Shown here: one piece after another, positions 48,818 through 57,326 of the stretch
Position numbering within the stretch: the first letter of the stretch is position 1
Layout: every line of letters starts with the position of its first letter
Assembly: GCF_038039215.1 (NCBI RefSeq)
Contig: NZ_JBBPCL010000001.1
Location: forward strand, 6,448,001-6,512,000
DNA: 64,000 nt
Source: Pseudonocardia sp. T1-2H
Lineage (GTDB): Bacteria > Actinomycetota > Actinomycetes > Mycobacteriales > Pseudonocardiaceae
Reading direction: 5' to 3'
Notes under the pieces: model-generated
Databases searched by the model: none
Seen by the model: the letters and a program-made list of their open reading frames with translations, nothing else
Told to the model about the DNA's origin: nothing
Program-made: the position numbers and the translations under genes

Positions 48818-49102
48818 ATGGTCGGGCAGGGTTCCGGTGGTACCACCAGTGCTCCGGAGGGTCGGGGACTGCAGCTCGGTGGTGGAGCGATCGCGGCGCT
48901 GATCGGGGTGGGGTTGCTTGTGGTGTTCATGTTCCAGAACACCGAGCGGATCACGTTGGATTTCCTGTTCTGGAGTTTCACGTGGCCGTTGTGGTTGTTC
49001 ACGCTGGTGACGGCGTTGATCGGGGCGATGGTCTGGTTCGGGCTCGGCGTCGTTCGCCGTCACCGGCGTCGCACGGCGCGCCGGGCGGACCGCCGGGACT
49101 GA
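48818..49102 (+). CDS. LapA-domain (DUF1049) membrane protein, copy B
   Basis: A 94-residue near-twin of the protein at 37173: two membrane helices around NTERITLDFLFWSF and a basic tail with RRHRRRTARRADRR. The same AGGGAGAGGAAG site precedes the ATG. Probably co-transcribed with the upstream small membrane protein. Confidence 0.85.
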   Translation: MVGQGSGGTTSAPEGRGLQLGGGAIAALIGVGLLVVFMFQNTERITLDFLFWSFTWPLWLFTLVTALIGAMVWFGLGVVRRHRRRTARRADRRD

Positions 49103-49353
49103 CGCGCACCCCCGGGTCGCGTCCGCTCATTCCGTGGCGGGCGCGGCCCGGTCGCGCATGCGCCGGCGCGGTGGCCAGGCGGCTCGCCCCACCGAAACGT
49201 CCGGAGCAGCACGATCATCCCGAGGGCGGCCACCAGCACCTCGATCGCCAGCAGCGGCGCGGCCCCGAAGGTCTCGCGCATCGTCTGCAAGGCCGCCCGG
49301 TCAGCGCCCCGCCGCGGCGGTCATCACGGGCTCTCCTCCGGTACGGCGCCGGC

Positions 49354-49848
49354 TCAGCCCGCGTCGCGCTTCAACTCGCGGCCGTGGACCACGATCGCGT
49401 AGATCACGATGATGTCCACGGCGATGACGATGGTGGACCAGACCGGGTAGGCCGCGATGAAGATCAGGTTCAGGATCGCGCTGAGGACGGCGAGGACGAT
49501 GCCGACCACGCGGGCGGCCGTGTTGCCGGCGAGAAGGCCGAACCCGGTCGCCACGGCGAGGATGCCGAGGATGAGGTGGACCCAGCCCCAGACGTTGTAG
49601 TCCACGTGCAGGACCAGGCCGGACGAGGCGACCAGGTAGTAGCCCTTCTCGAACAGGGCGACGAGCCCCTGGATCACCTGGAACGCACCCAGCATGATCA
49701 GCATGATGCCGGCGAAGACGACCCAGCCGGTCCAGCCGGAGACGCCCGTGGCGGGGGTCGTCGCGTAGCTGGAGCTGGGGCCGGTTCGGTCGTGCGCCTG
49801 GTGGGGGAGGTGTCGGTCATCGGACTTCTCCTCGATCTGCTGAGTCAT
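49354..49848 (-). CDS. DUF7144 family membrane protein
   Basis: A 164-residue protein. The family core is WTGWVVFAGIMLIMLGAFQV, IQGLVALFEKGYYLV, NVWGWVHLILGILAVATGFG and AAYPVWSTIVIAVDIIVIYA: four membrane helices with the conserved GWVH and YPVWS motifs. Function unknown. A related gene is at 62684 and a broken one at 54609. Confidence 0.8.
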   Translation of the reverse strand: MTQQIEEKSDDRHLPHQAHDRTGPSSSYATTPATGVSGWTGWVVFAGIMLIMLGAFQVIQGLVALFEKGYYLVASSGLVLHVDYNVWGWVHLILGILAVATGFGLLAGNTAARVVGIVLAVLSAILNLIFIAAYPVWSTIVIAVDIIVIYAIVVHGRELKRDAG

Positions 49849-50043
49849 TCGGGAACCACCGGGTCTGCTGGTTCCGGATGCCTACGTCCGCCGCCGACGT
49901 CGACGGCACGCCCATCCTCGGTCCTGCCGGGCGGCCGGTCCTCATCCGAATCGGATGAACGGGACCGTCCAGGGCCGAGGAAGGTGTAACCCGGGCAGTC
50001 GAGCGGCGCGGCCGGCGCCCCGGAGGTGATCACGAGGCACTCG

Positions 50044-50065
50044 GTCATCCGGTCCGGGTGACGAC
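50044..50065 (+). promoter_or_regulatory. Dyad site TCATCC-N5-GGGTGA
   Basis: 70 bases before the 66-residue gene at 50135, the same distance as at its paralogue. Confidence 0.6.
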
Positions 50066-50134
50066 GCGCGGCGTCCCGGGGCAGAGCCTGGGGTGGTGTG
50101 TTGACGGGCACGAGGAGCATAGGGAGGTAAGCGG

Positions 50135-50335
50135 ATGGCGCGGTACGAGGTGTGCGTGCGTGGACAGTTGTCCGAGCGGGCGCGAGGCGCTTTCTGCTCT
50201 CTCGAGGTGCAGGCCGCGCCGCCGCAGACGCTCCTGTGCGGCGTGCTTCCCGATCATTCCGACCTGCATGAGCTGCTGATGCTGTGCAGCGACATGGGCC
50301 TGGAGGTGCTCTCCCTGCAGCGGCTGCCGGACTGA
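50135..50335 (+). CDS. Small conserved protein (66 aa), copy B
   Basis: Starts MARYEVCVRGQLSERARGAF and ends GLEVLSLQRLPD; paralogue of 38171. Directly after its stop a short piece of the DUF6325 gene (DGSAAALVLLEHQWAVP) remains, cut by the insertion element at 50397. So this is the same gene order as copy A, interrupted. Confidence 0.7.
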   Translation: MARYEVCVRGQLSERARGAFCSLEVQAAPPQTLLCGVLPDHSDLHELLMLCSDMGLEVLSLQRLPD

Positions 50336-50396
50336 CCCGCGACGGATCGGCCGCGGCGCTCGTCCTGCTCGAACACCAGTGGGCGGTCCCGCCTAG

Positions 50397-50970
50397 GTCG
50401 TGTCCTGTAAGGGTTCTGACCTGCGGTCGGTGATCACGCTCGGGTGGTAGGGCGTGGTGAGCTGACGAACAAGGCCTGGGCGCGGATCGAGCCGTTGTTG
50501 CCACCGGTCGCAGGGCGGGGTCGCCGATGGCGTGATCACCGTCAGGTGATCAACGCGATCCTGTGGAAGCTGCGCACCGGCGCCCCCTGGCGGGACCAAG
50601 CCCTCGTCGTCGACGGAGAAGCCCTCGGACCATCCGGCGGCGGGCTGACCAGCGAGATTCATCTCGCGGTCGACGGGCGCGGACTGCCGATGTCGGTGAT
50701 CCTCACCTCGGGCCAGGCCGGGAACAACCCGCAACTGCTCCCGCTGCTCGATCAGATCCAGCGCCGCCGCGCGAAGGGCTCCCGCGGCGGCCGCCCACCA
50801 GCGTTCGACCAGGCCGTCTACGCCGGCCGCAACCTGGTCGAGCGCTGTTTCAACCGCTCGAACAGTTCCGCGCCCTCGCCACCCGCTACGCGAAGCGCGT
50901 GGCCTACTACCTCAGGGATCATCATCGCGGCCACCGTGTTATGGCTGCGCACGGGCTTACCGGACACGCC
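50397..50970 (+). mobile_element. IS5/IS112-like element, internally deleted
   Basis: The left end GTCGTGTCCTGTAAG sits after CTAG (50393-50396); the right end is CTTACCGGACACGCC, with the CTAG beyond it changed to CCAG. The transposase frame starts like the copy at 59.1 kb (VINAILWKLRTGAPWR), then jumps by deletion to GGLTSEIHLAVDGRGLPMSV and later to NLVERCFNRS. About 360 bases are missing compared with the longer copy. Not active. Confidence 0.8.
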
Positions 50971-51032
50971 CCAGGCGCCCCCGTGGACGTGTGGTCCGCC
51001 GAATGACGACTCGGGTCGCCCTTCGGCGGGTG

Positions 51033-51054
51033 CTCACCCCGGCGGGGTGATGCC
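51033..51054 (+). promoter_or_regulatory. Dyad site TCACCC-N5-GGGTGA
   Basis: A perfect dyad (TCACCC CGGCG GGGTGA) followed by TGCC, 114 bases before the MFS gene. Confidence 0.65.
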
Positions 51055-51167
51055 CGCACCGCCGCCCCGCGGTGAGACTTCGGCTGCACCGAACGACGGA
51101 GATGACGTTCGGTGCTGATATTCACGCCCAACGGAAGCGTCACGACTGGCGGGACGGCGGGTCTCCA

Positions 51168-52766
51168 ATGACCGAGGCAGCGAGTTCTAGTGATGCCGAG
51201 CAGCTAAAGGGCCATCAGCGGCTGCTGGCCCTGCTGCTGGCGGCGGCGATGTTCGTGCTCGTCGTCGACACCTCGCTGATGAATGTGTCGATCTCGGCGG
51301 TGGTTCGGGATCTCGGCACGACCGTCAGCGGCGTCCAGTCGGCGATCGCGCTGGAAGCACTGGTGTCCGCCGCATTCATCCTGATCGGCGGCAAAGTCGG
51401 CGATCTCATCGGACGCAAGCGGGCCTACGTACTGGGTCTGCTGGGCTACGCCGTCGGCGCCCTGGCGATGGCGCTCGCCCAGAGCCTGACCGCGGTCATC
51501 GTCTTCTGGGCGGTGCTGGGCGGGATCGGCGCCTCTCTGCTGCTGCCGGCCATGCAGTCGCTCATTCACGGCAACTTCGAAGGAGCTGCGCAGAAACAGG
51601 TCTACGCCCTGGTCGGGGCGGCGGCAGCGATCGCTGCTGCCGTTGGACCGCTGCTCGGAGGCTTCATTACCACCTACCTGTCGTGGCGGGTCGGGTTCGT
51701 GCTCGAGGTCGTCATCATCACCGTCGTGCTGTCCGGCATCAAACTCGTCCGCGATGTGCCCTACACCGGACCGCGGACCATCGACGTCGTCGGCGCGCTG
51801 CTGTCCGTCATGGGCATGGGCGGGCTCGTGCTGGGCATCCTGGTGTGGCAGGAGGGCGGCGAATCCGTTGGCGCGCTCCTGGCCACGGGCGTGATCGCGC
51901 TGGTCGCGCTGGCGTACTGGCTGGTGCGGCGCAAGCGTGCCGGGAAGCCGACGCTGATAGACCCAGATCTGTTCAGCTCCAAGCTATTCCGGTTCGGGAT
52001 CTCTCAACAGATGCTCCAGCAGATCGCCCTGGGCGGCGCCATGATCGCGCTGCCGATCTATCTGCAGATGGTGCTGGAGTACAACGCGCTGCAGGCCGGC
52101 CTGTCCCTCGCCCCGCTCTCGCTGAGCATGTTTGCCATGGCGCTGCTCGCCGGGAAGAAAGCTGGACAGCGCCGCCCCAGCAGCATCATCCGGCTGGGAT
52201 TCGCGCTTCTCACCGTGGGCATTGCGATGCTGATCCCGATCGTGCCCCGCGCTGAGTTCGGCTGGGCCCTCATCGTCCCGTTGCTGATCGCGGGATCGGG
52301 GCTGGGCTTGTTGGTGTCTCAACTCAACAACTACACCCTGGCCCCGATCTCCGAGGAGCGGGTCAGCGAGGCTGCCGGCGTGAACTCGGCGGCCGGCTCG
52401 TTCGGGTTGTCGTTCGGGCTGGCGTTCACCGGTGCCATCATGCTGGCGACGCTCTCCTTCTCCTTCACCAAGATGGCCGAAGCCAGCACCGTGCTCCCGC
52501 CAGCGCAGCAGCAACAAGTCGCACAGGCCCTGGAGAACGACGCGGAATTGATGACCAACACTCAGCTCGAACAGCTGCTGGGCAACCAACCCCAGGAGAT
52601 TCGGGACGAGATCATCCGCATCAACACCGAGGTGCGACCCATTTCTCTTCAGGTGGCACTGCTCATTCCGATCCTCGCTGGCCTCGTCGGATTGTTCAAT
52701 TCATTCCGCATGATGCGCCTGCCCGACCCCGCACCATCCGGCTCCGAAGGGATGACCCTCGGCTGA
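51168..52766 (+). CDS. MFS transporter, DHA2 (14-helix) type
   Basis: A 532-residue exporter with about 14 membrane segments. The family motif of helix 1 (LVVDTSLMNVSISAVVRDLG), the loop GGKVGDLIGRKRAYVLGLLG (motif A) and motif C-like GPLLGGFITTYLSWR are clear. The end has a large loop (about 440-490) and a last helix. Such proteins export drugs or toxic compounds in exchange for protons; the substrate is unknown. The ATG at 51168 has a poor ribosome-binding site. Confidence 0.88.
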   Translation: MTEAASSSDAEQLKGHQRLLALLLAAAMFVLVVDTSLMNVSISAVVRDLGTTVSGVQSAIALEALVSAAFILIGGKVGDLIGRKRAYVLGLLGYAVGALAMALAQSLTAVIVFWAVLGGIGASLLLPAMQSLIHGNFEGAAQKQVYALVGAAAAIAAAVGPLLGGFITTYLSWRVGFVLEVVIITVVLSGIKLVRDVPYTGPRTIDVVGALLSVMGMGGLVLGILVWQEGGESVGALLATGVIALVALAYWLVRRKRAGKPTLIDPDLFSSKLFRFGISQQMLQQIALGGAMIALPIYLQMVLEYNALQAGLSLAPLSLSMFAMALLAGKKAGQRRPSSIIRLGFALLTVGIAMLIPIVPRAEFGWALIVPLLIAGSGLGLLVSQLNNYTLAPISEERVSEAAGVNSAAGSFGLSFGLAFTGAIMLATLSFSFTKMAEASTVLPPAQQQQVAQALENDAELMTNTQLEQLLGNQPQEIRDEIIRINTEVRPISLQVALLIPILAGLVGLFNSFRMMRLPDPAPSGSEGMTLG

Positions 52767-52988
52767 TTTCGCATCCACTCGAAACACGAGCCGCTCGCAC
52801 TTTCGCGGCCCCGTTGGCGGCGAACCAGCAGGTGACGATAATGAGTCTCGAGCCCCACAGCATCGTGTGCCGCGCGATCCATCGAAGCACGGATGGCGCA
52901 GCCTTGTCGGCTTGCCGTCGTGCCGAGCCGTGCGGTTCACCTGTTACGGGGGGCGCGGATCAGCCGCCCGGGCGGGCAGGGTCACCGT

Positions 52989-54155
52989 GTGATCGACCCG
53001 AACGCCGCCGCTGCGCAGCGTTGGCAGATACCGCGTGGACTGATCGTGCTGCTCGGCGTGACCGGGCTGCTCGTCGCGGCCCTGGCGCTGCAGCAGTTCG
53101 CCTCGATCCTGGCGCCGGTCCTGCTCGCGCTCATCCTCGTCATCGGCGTGCATCCGTTGACCGGGATCCTGCGCCGGCGTGGTGTACCGATGTGGCTGGC
53201 AGTGACCATCACCCTCATCACGGTCCTCGCCCTGATCCTGAGCCTCGCGGCGGCGCTCGCCCTCTCCGTCGCCCAGCTCGCGACGATCCTGCCGACCTAC
53301 CAGGACAGCTTCGACCGGCTCGTTGACGATCTCCGTAACTGGCTTGCTTCGCTCGGTGTCGGGCGGGACCAGGTCCGCGCCGTTCTGGACCAGATCTCCT
53401 TCGGCAGCATCGCCTCGCTCCTCGCCGGGGTGCTCGCGGGGCTCGCCGGCGTCTTCTCCAATCTGCTGTTCCTGATGTTCGTGGTGGCGTTCATGGCCCT
53501 CGACGCCGTCGGGTTCTCGGGTCGGCTGTCCCGGGCCCGGCGGCAGCGGGGGGATGTGGTCGGCGCGCTGGACACGTTCGTCCGCGGCACTCGCAGCTAC
53601 CTGCTGGTCTCGACGGTGTTCGGGCTGATCGTGGCGGTCGTCGACGTCGGCTTCCTCTGGCTGGTCGGGGTGCCGCTACCGCTGCTGTGGGGGCTGCTCG
53701 CCTTCATCACGAACTACATTCCCAACGTCGGCTTTGTGATCGGGCTGGTGCCGCCCGCGCTGCTGGCCCTGCTCGAGGGCGGACCCCGGCTGATGATCAT
53801 CGTGATCGTGGCTTACTCAGTGATCAACTTCATCATCCAGTCGATCATCCAGCCGAAGTTCGTGGCCGACGCCGTCAATCTCTCGCTCACGGTGACGTTC
53901 CTATCGCTGGTCTTTTGGGCGTTCGTGATCGGCCCGCTCGGAGCGGTGCTCGCGATACCGTTGACGTTGCTGGCAAAGGCGCTACTAATCGACGTGGACC
54001 CGAACACCAGATGGATATCCAGCCTGCTCGTCGGCGGGCCGGTACCGCCCGAGGAAGCGGACGCCGATGAGACGCCGGAGAGCGAACGTGGCGCCTCCAC
54101 GAATCGCACCGCAGTGGTAGCCGACGGGCAGGAACCTCCTCCTCGGCCGCTCTGA
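52989..54155 (+). CDS. AI-2E family (PerM/YdiK-type) membrane transporter
   Basis: A 388-residue permease. N-terminal helices (LIVLLGVTGLLVAALALQQF, ASILAPVLLALILVIGV), a long periplasmic-type segment about 95-150, and the conserved end ALLAFITNYIPNVGFVIGLV, VIVAYSVINFIIQSIIQPKF and PLGAVLAIPLTLLAKALLI. The family was named after AI-2 export but also includes ion antiporters; the substrate here is open. The GTG at 52989 was chosen by homology of the start. The acidic tail is variable. Confidence 0.85.
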   Translation: MIDPNAAAAQRWQIPRGLIVLLGVTGLLVAALALQQFASILAPVLLALILVIGVHPLTGILRRRGVPMWLAVTITLITVLALILSLAAALALSVAQLATILPTYQDSFDRLVDDLRNWLASLGVGRDQVRAVLDQISFGSIASLLAGVLAGLAGVFSNLLFLMFVVAFMALDAVGFSGRLSRARRQRGDVVGALDTFVRGTRSYLLVSTVFGLIVAVVDVGFLWLVGVPLPLLWGLLAFITNYIPNVGFVIGLVPPALLALLEGGPRLMIIVIVAYSVINFIIQSIIQPKFVADAVNLSLTVTFLSLVFWAFVIGPLGAVLAIPLTLLAKALLIDVDPNTRWISSLLVGGPVPPEEADADETPESERGASTNRTAVVADGQEPPPRPL

Positions 54156-54608
54156 AGGCAAGACTCGTCGAGCATCGAGCACAAGTCGCCGAGACGGTGT
54201 CTGGCGCGGCCACAGGATGGTTCGATCCGAGCCGATCCCGAGAGCCGCGGTCACGGATGGACGCGTGACCAGAGGGTTGCGGCGGGCGCCGCCGGGCTGA
54301 TCGTCGCGGTGGCGGCCTGCATGTCGTGGGTGCTCGACCTCGAGGGCGCGCCCCTGCGCCGTGCAGTGATGTGCCGCGGGACGGCGCACATCACCTGCAC
54401 CGGTGACGGACAGCCGCGCTCGCGGTGCTCGACGCGGCCGATCGCGAGGGCGCTGCTGTGCGCCGACGACGTGGCGCTGCGCTAGCCACAGGCCCCTGCG
54501 GCGGGGATGCGGGGACGGCCCCGACGGCGCGGTTCACCTGGTCCGGATGGGGTGCGCGGTGCGGTCGTGCGTTCACCGTGGGGCGAGGCCAGCCGAGGAG
54601 GCATCGTC
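54156..54608. other. Gap without a recognisable gene
   Basis: Frames are short or overlap on both strands. A short hydrophobic stretch (AGLIVAVAACMSWVLDL) near 54295-54345 may be a leftover of a membrane protein. Nothing else can be supported. Confidence 0.4.
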
Positions 54609-54804
54609 ATGAGCGCTCACGCCCACAACCGCTACCTGCCCCGGGAGCCCACCGGCGCGCGGAACGGCCTTACCGTCTTCGCCGGGGCCCATGATGATCA
54701 CCGGCGGCGTCTACCACGCCCTCGGCGGGATCGCCGCGCTGTTCAACGACAAGGTCTACGTCGGCATCCATCTGGCTCTCGCCACCTGCGCCCGCGACGC
54801 CTGA
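54609..54804 (+). pseudogene. DUF7144 membrane protein, frameshifted and truncated
   Basis: The start (NGLTVFAG in frame 1) and continuation (MMIITGGVYHALGGIAALFN in another frame) together match the first half of DUF7144 proteins. The frames change near 54690 and the frame ends before the second helix pair. Confidence 0.6.
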
Positions 54805-54917
54805 GCCGGGCGCGAGCGCCGATTACCCGGTCCTGACGCCGAGCGCGGCGGCCCGGTGGGAAGGGCGGCCGAGTCGGACGCCGGACCTCGGTGCCACATC
54901 TCGCCGACGAGAGGACG

Positions 54918-55814
54918 ATGATGACGTACTCCATTCTGGGCTTCGATGCCTCCAACGGTGACCTGGGCGTGGCCGTTCAATCCAAGTTCCCGGGCGTCGG
55001 GAGTCTCGTCCCGTACGGCGAAGCCGAGGTCGGCGTCGTCGCGACCCAAGGATTCGCAAGTCCGCGGCACGGATCTGCAGGGCTGATGCTCCTGAGGTGT
55101 GGCGCGACACCACAACAGGCGGTCGACGTACTGCTCAACGGCGACGGCAAGGAACACAAGAGGCAGTTCGCCCTGATCGACAGAAGCGGCGGCGTCGCCG
55201 CGTACACGGGAGCCGATCTGCACACGTGGGACGGATGGGCCGGGAGCGCTGCGGGCCGCGACTGCGTTGCGCTCGGAAACGGGCTCGCGGGCAGCGACGT
55301 AGTCTCCCGGATGGTCCGGACGTTCGAAGACGTGCGCGCGTCGCTCGCCGAACGCCTGATGGCCGCACTCGAGTCGGGTGAACGAGCGGGAGGCGATATA
55401 CGAGGCCAGCAGTCAGCCGCCCTGCTGGTACTCAGACGGAACGGCGGTTACGGGTCACTGGACGACCGCCACGTGGTGATATCCATATACGACCATGATC
55501 GACCGATTGCGGAATTGATCAGGTGCTACGCGCTGCACAGGCTCTCGTACTTCCCGAGCGATCCGGCGAACCTGGTGCCGATAGGTCCCGAACTGGCGCT
55601 CGAGCTGAAAAGGATGATGACGGCTCGGGGGTTCTACGAGGGCGACGTCGACGGCAGCTGGGAGTCGGCCGCCCAGCTGCGGTTCGAGCTCTTCCTCGGC
55701 AGCGAGAACTACGACAACCGCATCGACAATGGTGGATTGCTCGATCTCGAGGTTCTTGCTGACCTCCGCCTCAAGTACGGGCAGGATGCCACGCTCCAGC
55801 GTGGCCCGGCGTGA
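54918..55814 (+). CDS. DUF1028 (Ntn-hydrolase-like) protein
   Basis: A 298-residue protein. The DUF1028 domain fills the first 220 residues: YSILGFDASNGDLGVAVQSK, FPGVGSLVPYGEAEVGVVAT, GGVAAYTGADLHTWDGWAGS and GNGLAGSDVV. The C-terminal part (residues 235-290, GFYEGDVDGSWESAAQLRFE) resembles a peptidoglycan-binding-like helical domain found after DUF1028. Biochemical activity is unproven for the family. Two ATGs (54918, 54921) follow GAGAGGACG. G+C is lower than in the core genes. Confidence 0.82.
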   Translation: MMTYSILGFDASNGDLGVAVQSKFPGVGSLVPYGEAEVGVVATQGFASPRHGSAGLMLLRCGATPQQAVDVLLNGDGKEHKRQFALIDRSGGVAAYTGADLHTWDGWAGSAAGRDCVALGNGLAGSDVVSRMVRTFEDVRASLAERLMAALESGERAGGDIRGQQSAALLVLRRNGGYGSLDDRHVVISIYDHDRPIAELIRCYALHRLSYFPSDPANLVPIGPELALELKRMMTARGFYEGDVDGSWESAAQLRFELFLGSENYDNRIDNGGLLDLEVLADLRLKYGQDATLQRGPA

Positions 55815-56404
55815 CGGGGATGAGGCCGGCATGGCGGCGGCGGTGAGCAGCCGGCGAAGGTGCTGCCGCGATGCCCGGGCGAACTCGCCCGGCAGCATTT
55901 GGGCTAGTACCGCGTCAGGCAACCTTCGCCCTGAAGGCGGCCTCCGGGACACGGGGCGGGATGCGGCGGAGGCTGGGGCTCACGCGCCAGCGATGAGTGC
56001 GGCGAGAGCACCGATGACGTTGCAGGGGCCGCGTTCACCCCACGGGGGTGATGCCACCTCGCGCGTGCTGCCGTGGGGTTGACCCCGGACGACGCGGCGG
56101 CGTGCTCGCAGCAGCCAGGGACGCGATGGCCAGGGGGCTGACCCCAGCGGGTTCTGCAGCAGCCGGGTCACCTGCAACGTGCCCATGGCCAGTAGCTCCT
56201 CGTGGGCTCGCTCGCGGAACGATCAGCCCACTGTCCACCGCGCGCCGACGAGATCGGTCTCCACCTGCGCTGGATGATGGCGGGGTAGGGCCGGCGGGGC
56301 CCGGCCTTCTGACTCGCCCTTGTCGGGTGACGCGCCGGCCGCTCCACCGTGGTTCGTTGGCCACCTCGTGTCAGGGGTCGTTTCGCCAGGAGGGCGTGGT
56401 AACG
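55815..56404. other. Gap before the glutamine amidotransferase gene, with one dyad site
   Basis: No gene can be supported in these 590 bases. TCACCC-N5-GGGTGA lies at 56035-56051, about 350 bases before the next gene; the intervening sequence may hold a lost small gene or a long leader. Confidence 0.45.
56034..56055 (+). promoter_or_regulatory. Dyad site TCACCC-N5-GGGTGA
   Basis: A perfect dyad TCACCC CACGG GGGTGA followed by TGCC. Farther from the next start codon than the other sites. Confidence 0.6.
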
Positions 56405-57259
56405 ATGTGCAGGTGGATGGCCTACTCGGGCGACCCGGTCCTCGCCGACGACCTGCTGCTCCGGCCGAAGCACTCGATCATCGACCAGAGTCTGCACGCC
56501 GACCTCGGCGCAGGGATCACCACGAACGGTGACGGCTTCGGCATCGGCTGGTACGACGACGTCGACGGCGACGGCAAACGCGGCGCGCCAGCGGTGTTCA
56601 AGAGCACCCATCCGGCCTGGAACGACGAGAACTTGCGCGAGGTCGCCACCCGGATCCGCACGCCCCTGCTGTTCGCACACGTCCGCGCCTCGAGCGGAAC
56701 CCCGGTGCAGCGCAGCAACTGCCACCCGTTCCGGTACGGGAACTGGTTGTGGATGCACAACGGATCGCTCGCCGGGTTCCCGGAGGTCAGGCACGACCTG
56801 CTGATGGCGGTGGACCCGTCGCTGTATCCGAAGCTCGTGGGAACCACCGACACCGAGACCCTGTTCTTCCTGGCGCTCACCTTCGGCCTGACCGACGACC
56901 CGCCCGCCGCGGTCGCCCGCGCGGTCGGCCTCGTCGAGAACGTCGGCCGGCGCCACGGGGTCGAGTACCCGGTCCACATGACCGTGGCGACGACCGACGG
57001 CGAGACGACCTGGATCTTCCGCTACTCCAGCGAGAAGGCCACCAGCTCGCTCTTCTACTCGAACCGGGTCTCCCAGCTGCGCGATCTGTACCCGGAGATG
57101 GACGTCTTCGACCGCCTGAGTGCCGACGCCCGCTTCATCGTCTCGGAGCCACTGCGCGACCTCCCCGGTGCGTGGACCGAGGTCCCGGAGGGTTCGTGGG
57201 CGTTCGTCCGGGGGAGCGAGCACGACATCCAGCAGTTCCAGCCGACGGTGCCCGCGTGA
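56405..57259 (+). CDS. Class II glutamine amidotransferase
   Basis: A 284-residue Ntn-type enzyme. Translation must begin at 56405 so that Cys2 (MCRWMAYSGDP) becomes the N-terminal nucleophile after removal of Met. Other motifs are NGDGFGIGWYDD, LLFAHVRASSGTPVQRSNCH and WLWMHNGSLAGF, as in YafJ/GAT-II proteins. It releases ammonia from glutamine; the acceptor is unknown because no synthetase domain is attached. AGGAGGG is placed rather far upstream. Confidence 0.88.
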   Translation: MCRWMAYSGDPVLADDLLLRPKHSIIDQSLHADLGAGITTNGDGFGIGWYDDVDGDGKRGAPAVFKSTHPAWNDENLREVATRIRTPLLFAHVRASSGTPVQRSNCHPFRYGNWLWMHNGSLAGFPEVRHDLLMAVDPSLYPKLVGTTDTETLFFLALTFGLTDDPPAAVARAVGLVENVGRRHGVEYPVHMTVATTDGETTWIFRYSSEKATSSLFYSNRVSQLRDLYPEMDVFDRLSADARFIVSEPLRDLPGAWTEVPEGSWAFVRGSEHDIQQFQPTVPA

Positions 57260-57326
57260 GCCTGGCGAGCCTCTCGCACCCAGCGGGAGGCCCGATGCGG
57301 ATGACGGTCCGACACAGAGCACCGCG

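Larger units (their letters stand above)
48371..49167 (+). repeat. Segmental duplication block 2, copy B
   Basis: Second copy of 36724-37530, about 90% alike, with both genes open here. Confidence 0.8.
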
